Below are positions 19,249-27,241 of a stretch of DNA of 64,000 nt, one piece after another. The stretch is from Planotetraspora thailandica. Its GTDB lineage: Bacteria; Actinomycetota; Actinomycetes; Streptosporangiales; Streptosporangiaceae. The DNA lies in the NCBI RefSeq assembly GCF_016863335.1, contig NZ_BOOR01000023.1:1-64000 (forward strand), given 5' to 3'. Numbering within the stretch: position 1 is the first letter of the stretch; the number at the start of each line of letters is the position of its first letter. The notes under the pieces are model-generated. The model worked only from the letters and a program-made list of their open reading frames with translations. It ran no database searches and was not told where the DNA came from. Made by a program: the position numbers and the translations under genes.

Positions 19249-20088
19249 ATGCGCGGCAGCCCCGACGCCGCGCTGCTGTTGCTGGCCGACTCCCGGCTGC
19301 CCGCGGGCGGTCACGCCCATTCCGGCGGCGCCGAAGAGGCGGTCCGGCTGGGCACGATCACCGGCCCGGAGGATCTGGCGCGGTTCCTCCGGGGCCGGCT
19401 CGCCACGGCCGGCCTGGTCAGCGCTGCGCTGGCCGCCGCCGCCTGCGAGCTCGCCTCAGCGGGCCATGACGAGCAGGCCGCAGCCCACGACGAGCAGACG
19501 GGCGGGCGCGACGGGCAGAGCGATGATCCGGCGGGACGCTGGCGGCAACTCGACGCCGAGGCCGACGCACGAACCGCATCCCCCGCCCAGCGTGAGGCGA
19601 GCCGCGTGCAGGGCCGCCTGCTCATCCGCTCGGCCCGCAGGATCTGGCCCTCCCCCGTGCTCGACCTGCTGGCGAAAGCCGTACCGAACGGCGTGCATCA
19701 CCCGATCGCCCTCGGCGCGGCGGCGGCCTCGGCGGGTTGCGACCCCTATCAGTCGGCCCTGGCGGCGGCCTACAACGCGGTGACCGGACCGGCGACGGCC
19801 GCCGTGCGACTGCTCGGGCTCGACCCCGTGACCGTGCACCGGCTTCTCGCCGACCTGGCCCCCGCGCTCAACGACGCCGCCCACGCCGCCTGCGCCTCGC
19901 TCATCGACGACGTCGTGATGGAGCCGGGCGCGGCCGACCCCTTCGGCCCGTACGGCACGGCGAACGGCGACGCGAAAGGGAGCACGCGCGGACCGGGATG
20001 GCCGGCGCTGCCCGGTCACGCGGCGCCCGCGCTCGACCTGCTCGCGGAAGGCCATCACTCCAACACGATGAAGCTCTTCGTCTCCTGA
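19249..20088 (+). CDS. ureF: Urease accessory protein UreF
   Basis: About 279 residues from ATG 19249 (SD AAAGGGCGGC); ATG 19222 is an in-frame alternative. UreF is a GTPase regulator and gate in the UreDFG nickel-delivery complex. LLADSRLPAGGHAHSGGAEEAV is the classical N-terminal motif and ALNDAAHAACASLIDDVVMEPGA the C-terminal one. Between residues of about 75 and 110 there is an unusual polar insertion with a short duplicated heptad (HDEQAAA, HDEQTGG) and a run rich in Asp, Gln and Gly. This makes the protein longer than the usual 210-230 residues. The insertion does not interrupt any motif I recognise. Confidence 0.92.
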   Translation: MRGSPDAALLLLADSRLPAGGHAHSGGAEEAVRLGTITGPEDLARFLRGRLATAGLVSAALAAAACELASAGHDEQAAAHDEQTGGRDGQSDDPAGRWRQLDAEADARTASPAQREASRVQGRLLIRSARRIWPSPVLDLLAKAVPNGVHHPIALGAAAASAGCDPYQSALAAAYNAVTGPATAAVRLLGLDPVTVHRLLADLAPALNDAAHAACASLIDDVVMEPGAADPFGPYGTANGDAKGSTRGPGWPALPGHAAPALDLLAEGHHSNTMKLFVS

Positions 20089-20217
20089 CCGAGACGCCGG
20101 AACACGACACACCAGACACCAGATCGGGAGGCCTGCGCACCCCCAGGCGCACGACCGCGCGACGGCATCCACACGGCATCCAGCCCCACTGGATCGAGCA
20201 GAAGGACGGGTCCACAC

Positions 20218-20913
20218 ATGGGCGCTAACCACGACGACCACCACGACGCGGCCGATCCACACGGGCGCGCACTGCGGCTCGGCATCGGCGGCCCCGTAGG
20301 CAGCGGCAAGACGGCCCTGGTGGCGGCCCTGTGCCGCAGCCTCGGCCCGTCGATGCGGCTGGGGGTGGTGACCAACGACATCTACACCACGGAGGACGCG
20401 GAGTTCCTGCGCCGGGCAGGCGTGCTCGATCCCGAGCGCATCCTGGCCGTGCAGACCGGCTGCTGCCCGCACACCGCCATCCGCGACGACATCGCGGCCA
20501 ACATCGACGCCGTGGAAACCCTCGAAGAGCGGTTCGGGCCGCTCGACCTCGTGATCGTCGAAAGCGGCGGCGACAACCTGACCGCGACCTTCAGCCGGGG
20601 CCTGGCCGACCGGCAGATCTTCGTGCTCGACGTGTCGGGCGGCGACAAGGTGCCGCGCAAGGGCGGCCCGGGCGTGACGACGGCCGACCTGCTCGTGATC
20701 AACAAGACCGACCTCGCTCCGCTGGTCGGAGCCGACCTGACCGTGATGTCCCGTGACGCGGCAGCCGTACGGGAGGGCAGGCCGGTGCTGTTCACCTCGA
20801 TCAGGGAGGACCGCAGCGCCCATTCGGTGGCCGAATGGGTGACCAGCCTGGTCGGCTCGTGGCACCACCAGAACGACCACACGCACGACCACAGCGCCCC
20901 CACGAACGCCTGA
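20218..20913 (+). CDS. ureG: Urease accessory GTPase UreG
   Basis: 231 residues. SIMIBI-class GTPase: P-loop GPVGSGKT at residues 25-32, [13 protein letters not shown], the nickel-binding CPH motif at 83-85 ([12 protein letters not shown]), VESGGDNL and NKTDLA (guanine specificity). It delivers Ni to urease with UreD and UreF. Both ends are His-rich: [15 protein letters not shown] at the N-terminus and [13 protein letters not shown] at the C-terminus. No ureE is present in the cluster, so these tails may store or shuttle nickel in its place (inference). Gap of 129 bases after ureF, seven before ureD. Confidence 0.95.
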   Translation: MGANHDDHHDAADPHGRALRLGIGGPVGSGKTALVAALCRSLGPSMRLGVVTNDIYTTEDAEFLRRAGVLDPERILAVQTGCCPHTAIRDDIAANIDAVETLEERFGPLDLVIVESGGDNLTATFSRGLADRQIFVLDVSGGDKVPRKGGPGVTTADLLVINKTDLAPLVGADLTVMSRDAAAVREGRPVLFTSIREDRSAHSVAEWVTSLVGSWHHQNDHTHDHSAPTNA

Positions 20914-20919
20914 GCGGAC

Positions 20920-21726
20920 ATGACCACACCGCTCCTGAGCCCGGCGCCGCCGTCCCCCGCAGAGCGCGCGGCGGCGGTGACGGCCCGGGCGGTCATCGCG
21001 ACGCGGGCCTCCGGCGGCCACACCCGGCTGGAGACCCTGCGCTCCGAGCCGCCGCTGACAGTGCGGCAGACCGGCCCCGGGCTGGTGCATCTGGTCTCGA
21101 CGGGAGCGGGCCCCCTCGGCGGCGACCGGCTGACGCTCGTGATCGACGTCGCTCCCGGCACCGCCCTGGAGGTCCGCTCGGTCGCCTCGACGCTCGTGCT
21201 GCCGGGGCCCTCCCCCGCCGACTCCCTCATGATGATCGACGCGCACGTGGGCGCGGGGGCCTCGCTGCGATTCACGCCGGAGCCGACCGTGCTCGCGGCC
21301 GGCTGCTCCCACCGCATGGCCGTACGGCTCTCGCTCGCCGAGGACGCCACGGTGTTCTGGCGGGAGGAGATCGTCTTCGGGCGGCACGGCGAGCGACCCG
21401 GCCGCTGCCGGGCCCGGTTCGACGCGACGGTCGCCGGACGGCCGCTGCTCCGTCAGGAGCTCGTCGTCGGCCACCCGGAGGTCGAGGGCAGCCCTGCCGT
21501 GTACGGCGACGCCCGCTGCGTCGGCTCCACTCTCGTAGCGGGGCCCGCCTGGGACGCCGCACACGATTCGAAGCGGGAACGCCGGGCCACGATCGGGGCC
21601 GGCTGGGCCGCGTTGCCCCTCGCCGGGCCGGGTGTGCTCGCCTCAGCCCTCGCGCAGGACACCGTCGAACTGCGCGCCCGGCTCGGACGGGCCGAACAGG
21701 CGGCAGCCGTGCCGCCGGAGCGATGA
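20920..21726 (+). CDS. ureD: Urease accessory protein UreD (UreH)
   Basis: 268 residues, following ureG by six bases. UreD binds the apo-urease and forms the tunnel through which nickel passes. Signatures: VHLVSTGAGPLGGDRLTLVIDVAPGTALEVRSVASTLVLPG, then FTPEPTVLAAGCSHRMAVRLSLAEDATVFWREEIVFGRHGE. The sequence is typical of the shorter, divergent actinobacterial UreD. It is the last gene of the operon; a membrane protein gene with its own putative leaderless promoter follows. Confidence 0.92.
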   Translation: MTTPLLSPAPPSPAERAAAVTARAVIATRASGGHTRLETLRSEPPLTVRQTGPGLVHLVSTGAGPLGGDRLTLVIDVAPGTALEVRSVASTLVLPGPSPADSLMMIDAHVGAGASLRFTPEPTVLAAGCSHRMAVRLSLAEDATVFWREEIVFGRHGERPGRCRARFDATVAGRPLLRQELVVGHPEVEGSPAVYGDARCVGSTLVAGPAWDAAHDSKRERRATIGAGWAALPLAGPGVLASALAQDTVELRARLGRAEQAAAVPPER

Positions 21727-21795
21727 GCGGACCGGCGTGAGCCGAGGGGACTCCGCGGTACCCCCGGCGCACCGGCGCGCCGTAGCCTGGTGATC

Positions 21796-22275
21796 GTGTC
21801 TGATCTCACCCCGCCCCCCGACGGAGTGCCCGACCGGAGCGTCCCCAGCCTGTTGCTCGCCGCCGGCGTGACCGTCGTCGGCCTGATCCTGTCCATCACG
21901 GCGCTGCTCCCATGGGCTGGGGTCACGGCTCAGTTCGGCGTGCTGGACACCGAGCTCAGCCACGTGGTGCGCGGCGTGGACGACGTCCCGGGCTGGCTGG
22001 TCATGGTGGCGGGCGTGGTCGCGATGCTGCTCGGCGTGCTCGGCATCGCGCGCAGCTGGCTGTTCACCGGGTTCGCCATCCTGCCCGGCGCGGTCGCGGC
22101 CTTCGCGATGGCGATGTTCCTCATGGATCCTCAGGGTCTCGCCGACCAGCTGAACTTCCGGGTGGCCGGGCTGATCGACGTGCACCCCACCATCGAGTAC
22201 GGCTGGTTCGCGGGCCTGGCGTCGTCGATCGTCATGGCCGTCCTGGCCGCCGCCTCGCTCATCCGCCGCCGCTGA
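21796..22275 (+). CDS. Small integral membrane protein, unknown function
   Basis: 159 residues from GTG 21796 (GTG 21790 is in frame). A -10-like TAGCCT lies seven bases before GTG 21796, suggesting a leaderless transcript separate from the urease operon. Four hydrophobic helices: SLLLAAGVTVVGLILSITALLPW, PGWLVMVAGVVAMLLGVLGI, SWLFTGFAILPGAVAAFAMAMF and YGWFAGLASSIVMAVLAAASLI, with a short outside loop after helix 1 (GVLDTELSHVVRGVDDV). I do not recognise the family; it resembles generic Trp-biosynthesis-associated or TIGR02234-like membrane proteins only in size and topology. Confidence 0.65.
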   Translation: MSDLTPPPDGVPDRSVPSLLLAAGVTVVGLILSITALLPWAGVTAQFGVLDTELSHVVRGVDDVPGWLVMVAGVVAMLLGVLGIARSWLFTGFAILPGAVAAFAMAMFLMDPQGLADQLNFRVAGLIDVHPTIEYGWFAGLASSIVMAVLAAASLIRRR

Positions 22276-22314
22276 TGCGGCGTATCTGAAAGAACGTGAG
22301 GCGAAGGAGAGCGT

Positions 22315-22488
22315 CTAATGACGTTCGAAATCCACGCGCATTTCATCCAATACCGATAGCCACGGTTCCGTCCCATGGAGAGCCCTGACCGCCTGCTCCA
22401 CTAGTGCGGGCGAATACGACTTCCATGACTTGAGCCGGGCCGCCTCTTCATCCGACAGGCGCCTGCCGATGCTTCCATCTATATGCGG
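22315..22488 (-). pseudogene. Open coding-like frame without a start codon, directly after the toxin gene
   Basis: In frame with the toxin and directly after its stop codon, 57 codons remain open to a TAG at 22315. The translation (for example LSDEEAARLKSWKSY, PALVEQAVRALHG, EPWLSVLDEMRVDFERH) looks like a real helical protein, yet there is no ATG or GTG before the middle of the frame (GTG in ALVEQ). It may be the tail of a decayed gene, a third gene of the toxin-antitoxin module using an unusual start, or a readthrough extension. I do not recognise the sequence. Confidence 0.35.
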
Positions 22489-22869
22489 TCAGACCTCGAA
22501 GAGCGAAAGCTTCATGCCGATGGAGTCGGCCAGATGCCTCAGGTCGTCGGCGTCGCTGGTGATCACCGCGGCCTGATGCTGGACGGCAGTGACAACGACG
22601 ATCGCATCCACGATGTCGGCGGTCCCCGAAGCCCCGCAGGCGACTCCGGCCGCGCGGCCGATGCGCTCGTCGTCAGCCACGATGTCGCAGCCCTTGAGAA
22701 TGCGGGAGACCCGGTGTTGAGGGCCACCCCGCCACGCCTGGGCGAGAACCACCACCGGCACGACCGGGCGCACGCGAGCCGCGCTCAGTTCGTCATGCAG
22801 GGCGAGGAAATCCGGACTACCACGATCGGCAGCCAGCAATGCCCCCGTGTCGTAAACGACCGTACGCAC
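22489..22869 (-). CDS. PIN-domain toxin (VapC-like)
   Basis: About 126 residues from GTG 22869, which shares a base with the antitoxin stop (TAGTG); ATG 22887 is an alternative start. PIN-fold acidic positions: VVYDTGALLAAD at the N-terminus, a Glu/Asp in the middle (VADDERIGRAAG), and TADIVDAIVV followed by VITSDADDLRHLA at the C-terminus. PIN toxins are metal-dependent ribonucleases that cut tRNA or rRNA. Pairing with a ribbon-helix-helix protein gives a VapBC-type type II toxin-antitoxin system. Third-position GC is lower than in neighbours, which may indicate acquisition. Confidence 0.8.
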   Translation of the reverse strand: MRTVVYDTGALLAADRGSPDFLALHDELSAARVRPVVPVVVLAQAWRGGPQHRVSRILKGCDIVADDERIGRAAGVACGASGTADIVDAIVVVTAVQHQAAVITSDADDLRHLADSIGMKLSLFEV

Positions 22870-23156
22870 TAGCCCGCCGCTCGCCATGAGTCGTCGTCGA
22901 GCAGCCCGGCCTCCATCATGAACTCGCGGGCACGGCGCCGGGACTCCTTGGGCAGCTCACCATGCTCGCTCTCATATTCGGCCACCAACTCCTGAGCGGC
23001 GGCCCTACCCTGCGTATTCAGGGCAGCGACACGCGCCTTCTCCACAGCGGCTTCGGCCACCCACGTGGACACCGCCTTGCCCTCTTCGGCAGCCGCCGCC
23101 TTGATGATCTCCTCGACCTCGGGCGGGACCGAGATCGACAACTTCCGCACGGTCAT
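22869..23156 (-). CDS. Ribbon-helix-helix antitoxin (VapB-like)
   Basis: 95 residues. The N-terminus KLSISVPPEVEEIIKAAAAEEGKAVSTWVAEAAVEKAR is an RHH/CopG-type DNA-binding domain; the rest (ELVAEYESEHGELPKESRRRAREFM) is the usual helical toxin-binding tail. It would neutralise the PIN protein and repress its own operon. ATG 23156 lies six bases after a -10-like TACGGT (23163-23168), so the message is probably leaderless, and a perfect palindrome sits immediately upstream of that -10. Confidence 0.85.
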   Translation of the reverse strand: MTVRKLSISVPPEVEEIIKAAAAEEGKAVSTWVAEAAVEKARVAALNTQGRAAAQELVAEYESEHGELPKESRRRAREFMMEAGLLDDDSWRAAG

Positions 23157-23169
23157 GGTCTGACCGTAG

Positions 23170-23199
23170 CACGTGGTAGGAAGCTCTTCCTACCACGTG
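23170..23199. promoter_or_regulatory. Palindromic operator of the toxin-antitoxin operon
   Basis: CACGTGGTAGGAAG and CTTCCTACCACGTG are perfect 14-base arms around a central CT. It begins one base upstream of the -10 element of the antitoxin promoter, covering the -35 region, the expected place for an RHH repressor. It also lies 18 bases past the era stop codon, so it could double as an era terminator, though no T run follows. Confidence 0.8.
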
Positions 23200-23216
23200 G
23201 CGAACCATCGTCACTG

Positions 23217-24131
23217 TCAGTCGTAGAAGCCGAGGCGGCGCAGCTGCTTGGGGTCCCGCTGCCACTCCTTGGCGACCTTGATGCGCAGGTCAAGGTAGAC
23301 GCGGGTGCCGAGCAGCGCCTCGATCTGCTGACGGGCGCGGGAGCCCACGTCCTTCAGCCGCGCGCCACCGGGCCCGATGACGATCGCCTTCTGCGACGGC
23401 CGCTCGACGTACATGAACGCGTAGATGTCCAGGAGGTCGTCGCGGCCTTCCCTGGGCCCCATCTCCTCGACCACGACCGCGATGGAGTGCGGCAGTTCGT
23501 CACGCACGCCCTCCAGCGCCGCCTCCCTGATCAGCTCGGCGACCAGCATCTGCTCGGGCTCGTCGGTCAGCTCGCCTCCGGCGTACAGGGGCGGCGACTC
23601 GGGCAGGCGGGCGATCAGCTGGTCGGCGAGCACGTCGAGCTGCTCCCCGCTCTCCGCGGACACCGGCACGATCTCGGCGAAGTCGGCCAGCTCGGCGACC
23701 GCGAGCAGTTGGCGGGCGATCTGCTCGCGTGAGGCGAGGTCGCACTTGGTGACGACCGCGACCACCGGGGTCTTCTTCACGGCGGCGAGCTTCTCGGTGA
23801 TGAACTTGTCGCCCTTGCCGATCGGCTCGTTGGCGGGCACGCAGAAGCCGATCACGTCGACCTCGGTCAGCGTGGACAGCACCAGGCTGTCCAGCCGTTC
23901 GCCGAGGAGCGTGCGGGGCCGGTGGAAGCCGGGGGTGTCCACGATCACGAGCTGGGCCTGCGGCCGGTGCACGATGCCGCGGATGGCTCGCCGGGTGGTC
24001 TGCGGCTTGGACGAGGTGATGGCCACCTTGGTCCCGACCAGGGCGTTCATGAGGGTGGACTTGCCGACGTTCGGCCTGCCGACGAAGCAGGCGAATCCAG
24101 CGTGGAAGTCGGCGGAGGGCTCGGAGCTCAC
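23217..24131 (-). CDS. era: GTPase Era, 30S subunit maturation
   Basis: 304 residues from GTG 24131. GTPase motifs: GRPNVGKSTLMN (G1), SKPQTTRRAIRGI (G2), DTPGFHRPR (G3), TKCDLASR (G4). The C-terminal KH domain includes KAIVIGPGGARLKDVGSRARQQIEALLGTRVYLDLRIKV. Era binds the 3' end of 16S rRNA and supports 30S maturation. It starts one base past the stop of the deaminase-like gene, within the ybeY-corC-era block conserved in actinobacteria. In many relatives recO follows; here a toxin-antitoxin pair does. Confidence 0.96.
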   Translation of the reverse strand: MSSEPSADFHAGFACFVGRPNVGKSTLMNALVGTKVAITSSKPQTTRRAIRGIVHRPQAQLVIVDTPGFHRPRTLLGERLDSLVLSTLTEVDVIGFCVPANEPIGKGDKFITEKLAAVKKTPVVAVVTKCDLASREQIARQLLAVAELADFAEIVPVSAESGEQLDVLADQLIARLPESPPLYAGGELTDEPEQMLVAELIREAALEGVRDELPHSIAVVVEEMGPREGRDDLLDIYAFMYVERPSQKAIVIGPGGARLKDVGSRARQQIEALLGTRVYLDLRIKVAKEWQRDPKQLRRLGFYD

Positions 24132-24132
24132 G

Positions 24133-24468
24133 TCAGATGTACCGGCCCTTCAGCATGCCGTCCGGGCCCGCGACGAAGAGCGTTCCGTTTCCGAGGTCCT
24201 CGATGGCGGCGACGTCCTGCGCGGCGGGGTCGTCCGCCTCGGTGACGAGCGCCGCCGCCTCCACGGCCTTCGCCCCGCTCGACACCGCCATGGCCACCGC
24301 GACCTGGATCGCCGTCAGCTGCAGCGAAGGCAGGTCGACGCCGCTCGCGGCATAGGTGCGCCCGGTCTCGTCACGTACGGCGGCCCCTTCGGGGGATCCG
24401 TTACGGGCGCGGGCCGAACGGGCCAGCGTGATGATCTTTTGGTCCTCGGGGTCAAGCGTGTCTGTCAC
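24133..24468 (-). CDS. Cytidine-deaminase-like protein without zinc ligands
   Basis: 111 residues. It has the fold pattern of a small cytidine deaminase (LARSARARNGSPEGAAVRDETGRTYAASGVDLPSLQLTAIQVAVAMAVSSGA, then ELV-type strands and a C-terminal GNGTLFVAGPDGMLKGRYI). The zinc-binding signatures, His/Cys-Ala-Glu and PCxxC, are absent: the helix that should begin CAE reads LQLTAIQVAV. A gene of this type between corC and era is a recurrent feature of actinobacteria, so it is probably not a random pseudogene but a non-catalytic relative. Overlaps the upstream lipoprotein-like gene by four bases. Confidence 0.75.
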   Translation of the reverse strand: MTDTLDPEDQKIITLARSARARNGSPEGAAVRDETGRTYAASGVDLPSLQLTAIQVAVAMAVSSGAKAVEAAALVTEADDPAAQDVAAIEDLGNGTLFVAGPDGMLKGRYI

Positions 24469-25121
24469 GAGTCAAGGCTACCGACCTCACGGACCAGCGA
24501 TCGGGCCAGTTCCTCGGTGCGGCCGGCATCGGGCGGGGTCAGCCCCGCGTGGACCAGCGCGATGACCGTGTGGCCGACTCCCGCGACAACCAGATGCATC
24601 TCGTACGGGTATCCGCCGACGCGTCCGGTCAGCCGGCGGGCCTCGACGTCGGCGCCGACGTCGCCCAGCGCCAGCTCGGTCGCGACAAGGCGGTCGTTCC
24701 CGCCCATGGCGCCGCTGCGGGCGGTGCCGCATCCCTCCATGGCGTCGCGAAGCTCGCCGAGACGCTCGCTCGCCCCGCCGCCGCCGGTGTAGACGGCCAG
24801 TCCCACGCCGGCCAGCTCGCCGATGTGGTCGCCTTCGAAGGTGGCCGTGGCCGTGCCGCCGAGTCCGTCCCTGGGCGGGCTTCCGGCCGCCGCGTCGAAC
24901 AGGATGCGGCACGCCTTCTTCCGTGGCGAGAACGGGGGCCGCCAGCTCTCGCGCGCCCGGGCCGAGAACCCCTCCGGCAGGCCGTCCAGGGTGGCGAGGG
25001 CGGTGCGCAGGCGGGCCGCCTCCGCCGAGGACTCCGCGCGGGTGTAGGTCCTGCCCTCCACGCCGCAGGCGCCGGCCACCACGATGAGACCGCACATGAC
25101 GACCACCTGGATGATGCGCAT
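24465..25121 (-). CDS. Putative secreted or lipoprotein, unknown function
   Basis: 218 residues from ATG 25121. The N-terminus MRIIQVVVMCGLIVVAGAC is hydrophobic and ends in a Cys with a poor lipobox (AGAC), so it is either a lipoprotein or a Sec-exported protein. The body has no motif I recognise; it contains four further cysteines and a Gly/Ala-rich region. It is co-directional and overlapping with the deaminase-like gene and so part of the era block, but it is not one of the genes usually found there. Confidence 0.6.
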   Translation of the reverse strand: MRIIQVVVMCGLIVVAGACGVEGRTYTRAESSAEAARLRTALATLDGLPEGFSARARESWRPPFSPRKKACRILFDAAAGSPPRDGLGGTATATFEGDHIGELAGVGLAVYTGGGGASERLGELRDAMEGCGTARSGAMGGNDRLVATELALGDVGADVEARRLTGRVGGYPYEMHLVVAGVGHTVIALVHAGLTPPDAGRTEELARSLVREVGSLDS

Positions 25122-25438
25122 ATCCGTCGTCTCCTCCGCCGCCCTGTTCCTTCCCAGGTACGGAAAACGGCAATCACTAAGAGTGACGAACGGAACACGA
25201 CGAACTAATGGGGCGCTCTCACCCTTCCGGCCAGGCGAGAGGCCCCACGACCCCCGAGGGGGGTGCCGGTGCGCCGCGAACCCCTTCCGGCGCCCCGGGC
25301 TCCCCCCAAAGGCGTCCCGAACCCCTCCCGGACGCCTGGTACGACTCTCGCCTATCCCACTTGCAAAACACTTAACGGACACTTGCCACGCAGGTCCCAT
25401 AAGGTTCAGAGGCGCCCGATAGCCCAATTTTGGGCAAG
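25122..25438. other. Intergenic region without recognised content
   Basis: 317 bases between the lipoprotein-like gene and corC, both on the reverse strand. It contains a short GC hairpin (ACCCCC at 25250-25255 with GGGGGT at 25259-25264) and otherwise no gene, RNA or repeat that I can support. It probably holds the promoter of the downstream gene and the terminator of corC. Confidence 0.4.
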
Positions 25439-26740
25439 TCAGTCGCGTTCGGCTGAGGCGCCGACCGCTCCGTTCTCTGGTTCCTGCTCCGTGGTGGCCG
25501 GCCGTACGACGACGGTGCTGATCCGGTTGCGGCGGCCCGCGACCGTCTCCGCGGTGAGGTGGAGCCCGCCGACGGTGATCTCGGAGCCGGCGATCGGCAC
25601 CCGCCCGAGCGCGGCCGCGAGAAGACCGCCCACGGTCTCCACGTCGTCCACGTCGATCTCGGTGTCGAACAGCTCCGCCAGTTCGTCCACGGGCAGCCGG
25701 GCGGTCACGCGGACCGCGCCGCCGTCCAGCGACTCGACCCTGGGCGCCTCCTGGTCGTACTCGTCGGCGATCTCGCCCACGATCTCCTCGAGGATGTCCT
25801 CGATCGTGACCAGGCCGGCGGTGCCTCCGTACTCGTCGATGACGATCGCCACGTGGATCTGCCGCGCCTGCATCTCGCGCAGCAACTCGTCGATCGGCTT
25901 GCTGTCCGGCACGTACGTCGCGGGGCGCATGAGCTCGTCCACGCGCGAACCCACGTCGCCGGTGTCCTGCATGCGGCGCACGATGTCCTTGAGATAGGCG
26001 ATGCCTACGACGTCGTCCTCGTTCTCCCCGACCACGGGGATGCGGGAGAAGCCGCTGCGCAGCGCGAGCGACAACGCCTGGCTCAGGGTCTTGCCCCGCT
26101 CGATGAAGATGATGTCCGTGCGCGGGACCATGACCTCGCGCACCAGCGTGTCACCCAGCTCGAAGACCGAATGGATCATCTCGCGCTCGTCGGGCTCGAT
26201 GACCCGGCGCTGCTCGGCCAGGTCGACCAGGTCGCGCAGCTCCGCCTCGGAGGTGAACGGGCCCTCCCTGAAGCCGCGGCCCGGCGTGAGCGCGTTGCCC
26301 AGCAGGATCAGCAGCTTCGGCAGCGGGCCGAAGATCCTCGTCAGCCCGTAGACGATCGGAGCGGCGGCCAGCGCGACGGGCTCGGCGTGCTGGCGGCCGA
26401 GCGTGCGCGGGGAGACGCCGACGATGACGTAGCTCACGAGGATCATGACGACGGCCGCCACGGCGTACGCCTGACCCTGGTCGCCCAGCCAGTCGACGAA
26501 GAGCAGCGTGGCGATCACGGTCGCCACCAGCTCGCAGCTGAGCCGCAGCAACAAGAGGAGGTTGAGGTAGCGCGGCGGGTCGGCGACGATCGCCTGCAGC
26601 CGCACGGCGCCGCGCCTGCCGTCCTTGACGAACTCCTCGGCGCGCACCCGGCTGATGCGCGCCAGGGCGGTCTCGGCGCTCGCCAGCAGGCCGCCGGCCA
26701 CGATGAGGATGACGGCCGAGATCAGCCAGCCGTTGTTCAC
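25439..26740 (-). CDS. CorC/HlyC-type membrane protein (CNNM and CBS domains)
   Basis: 433 residues from GTG 26740, which overlaps the ybeY stop by four bases. N-terminal CNNM/DUF21 domain with about four helices ([45 protein letters not shown] and so on), a CBS pair ([34 protein letters not shown] and [18 protein letters not shown]), and a C-terminal CorC_HlyC domain ([32 protein letters not shown]). Such proteins are linked to Mg/Co efflux. The position between ybeY and era is conserved. A haemolysin activity, as older annotations imply, is not supported. Confidence 0.92.
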   Translation of the reverse strand: MNNGWLISAVILIVAGGLLASAETALARISRVRAEEFVKDGRRGAVRLQAIVADPPRYLNLLLLLRLSCELVATVIATLLFVDWLGDQGQAYAVAAVVMILVSYVIVGVSPRTLGRQHAEPVALAAAPIVYGLTRIFGPLPKLLILLGNALTPGRGFREGPFTSEAELRDLVDLAEQRRVIEPDEREMIHSVFELGDTLVREVMVPRTDIIFIERGKTLSQALSLALRSGFSRIPVVGENEDDVVGIAYLKDIVRRMQDTGDVGSRVDELMRPATYVPDSKPIDELLREMQARQIHVAIVIDEYGGTAGLVTIEDILEEIVGEIADEYDQEAPRVESLDGGAVRVTARLPVDELAELFDTEIDVDDVETVGGLLAAALGRVPIAGSEITVGGLHLTAETVAGRRNRISTVVVRPATTEQEPENGAVGASAERD

Positions 26741-27213
26741 GGCTTCCGCCGCACCTCCCGCCACGCCTCGAGCAGTTCGCCCTGGAGGCCGAACATCTCG
26801 GCGTGTTCCTCCGGTTCCGCATGGTCATAACCGAGCAGGTGGAGGATGCCGTGGGTGCACAGCAACTCCAGCTCGTCCTGGGCGCCGTGCCCGGCCTCGG
26901 CCGCCTGCTTCGCCGCGACCTGCGGGCACAACACCACATCGCCGAGCAGTGCGGGGTCGGTCGCGGCGTCGTCGTCGCGGCCCGCGCCGGAGCCCGGCCG
27001 CAGCTCGTCCATCGGGAAGGCCAGCACGTCGGTCGGACCGGGCTCCCCCATCCACTGCTCGTGCAGCACGGCCATCGCCGGCTCGTCGACGATCAGAATC
27101 GACAGCTCGGCCAGGGGGTTGATCCCCATGCGGCCGAGCACGTGACCGGCCAGCTCGACCAGCGCCGACTCGTCCACCTCGACGCCGGACTCGTTGGCCA
27201 CCTCGATGCTCAC
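26737..27213 (-). CDS. ybeY: Endoribonuclease YbeY (rRNA maturation)
   Basis: 158 residues. The UPF0054 zinc motif [21 protein letters not shown] (H-x3-H-x5-H) is complete, at about residues 121-140. The N-terminal half has [33 protein letters not shown], also typical. YbeY acts with Era in 16S rRNA 3' processing and 70S quality control. It follows phoH by 28 bases and overlaps corC. Confidence 0.95.
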   Translation of the reverse strand: MSIEVANESGVEVDESALVELAGHVLGRMGINPLAELSILIVDEPAMAVLHEQWMGEPGPTDVLAFPMDELRPGSGAGRDDDAATDPALLGDVVLCPQVAAKQAAEAGHGAQDELELLCTHGILHLLGYDHAEPEEHAEMFGLQGELLEAWREVRRKP

Positions 27214-27241
27214 CGGATCTCCCTACCTGTGCACGTACTCG

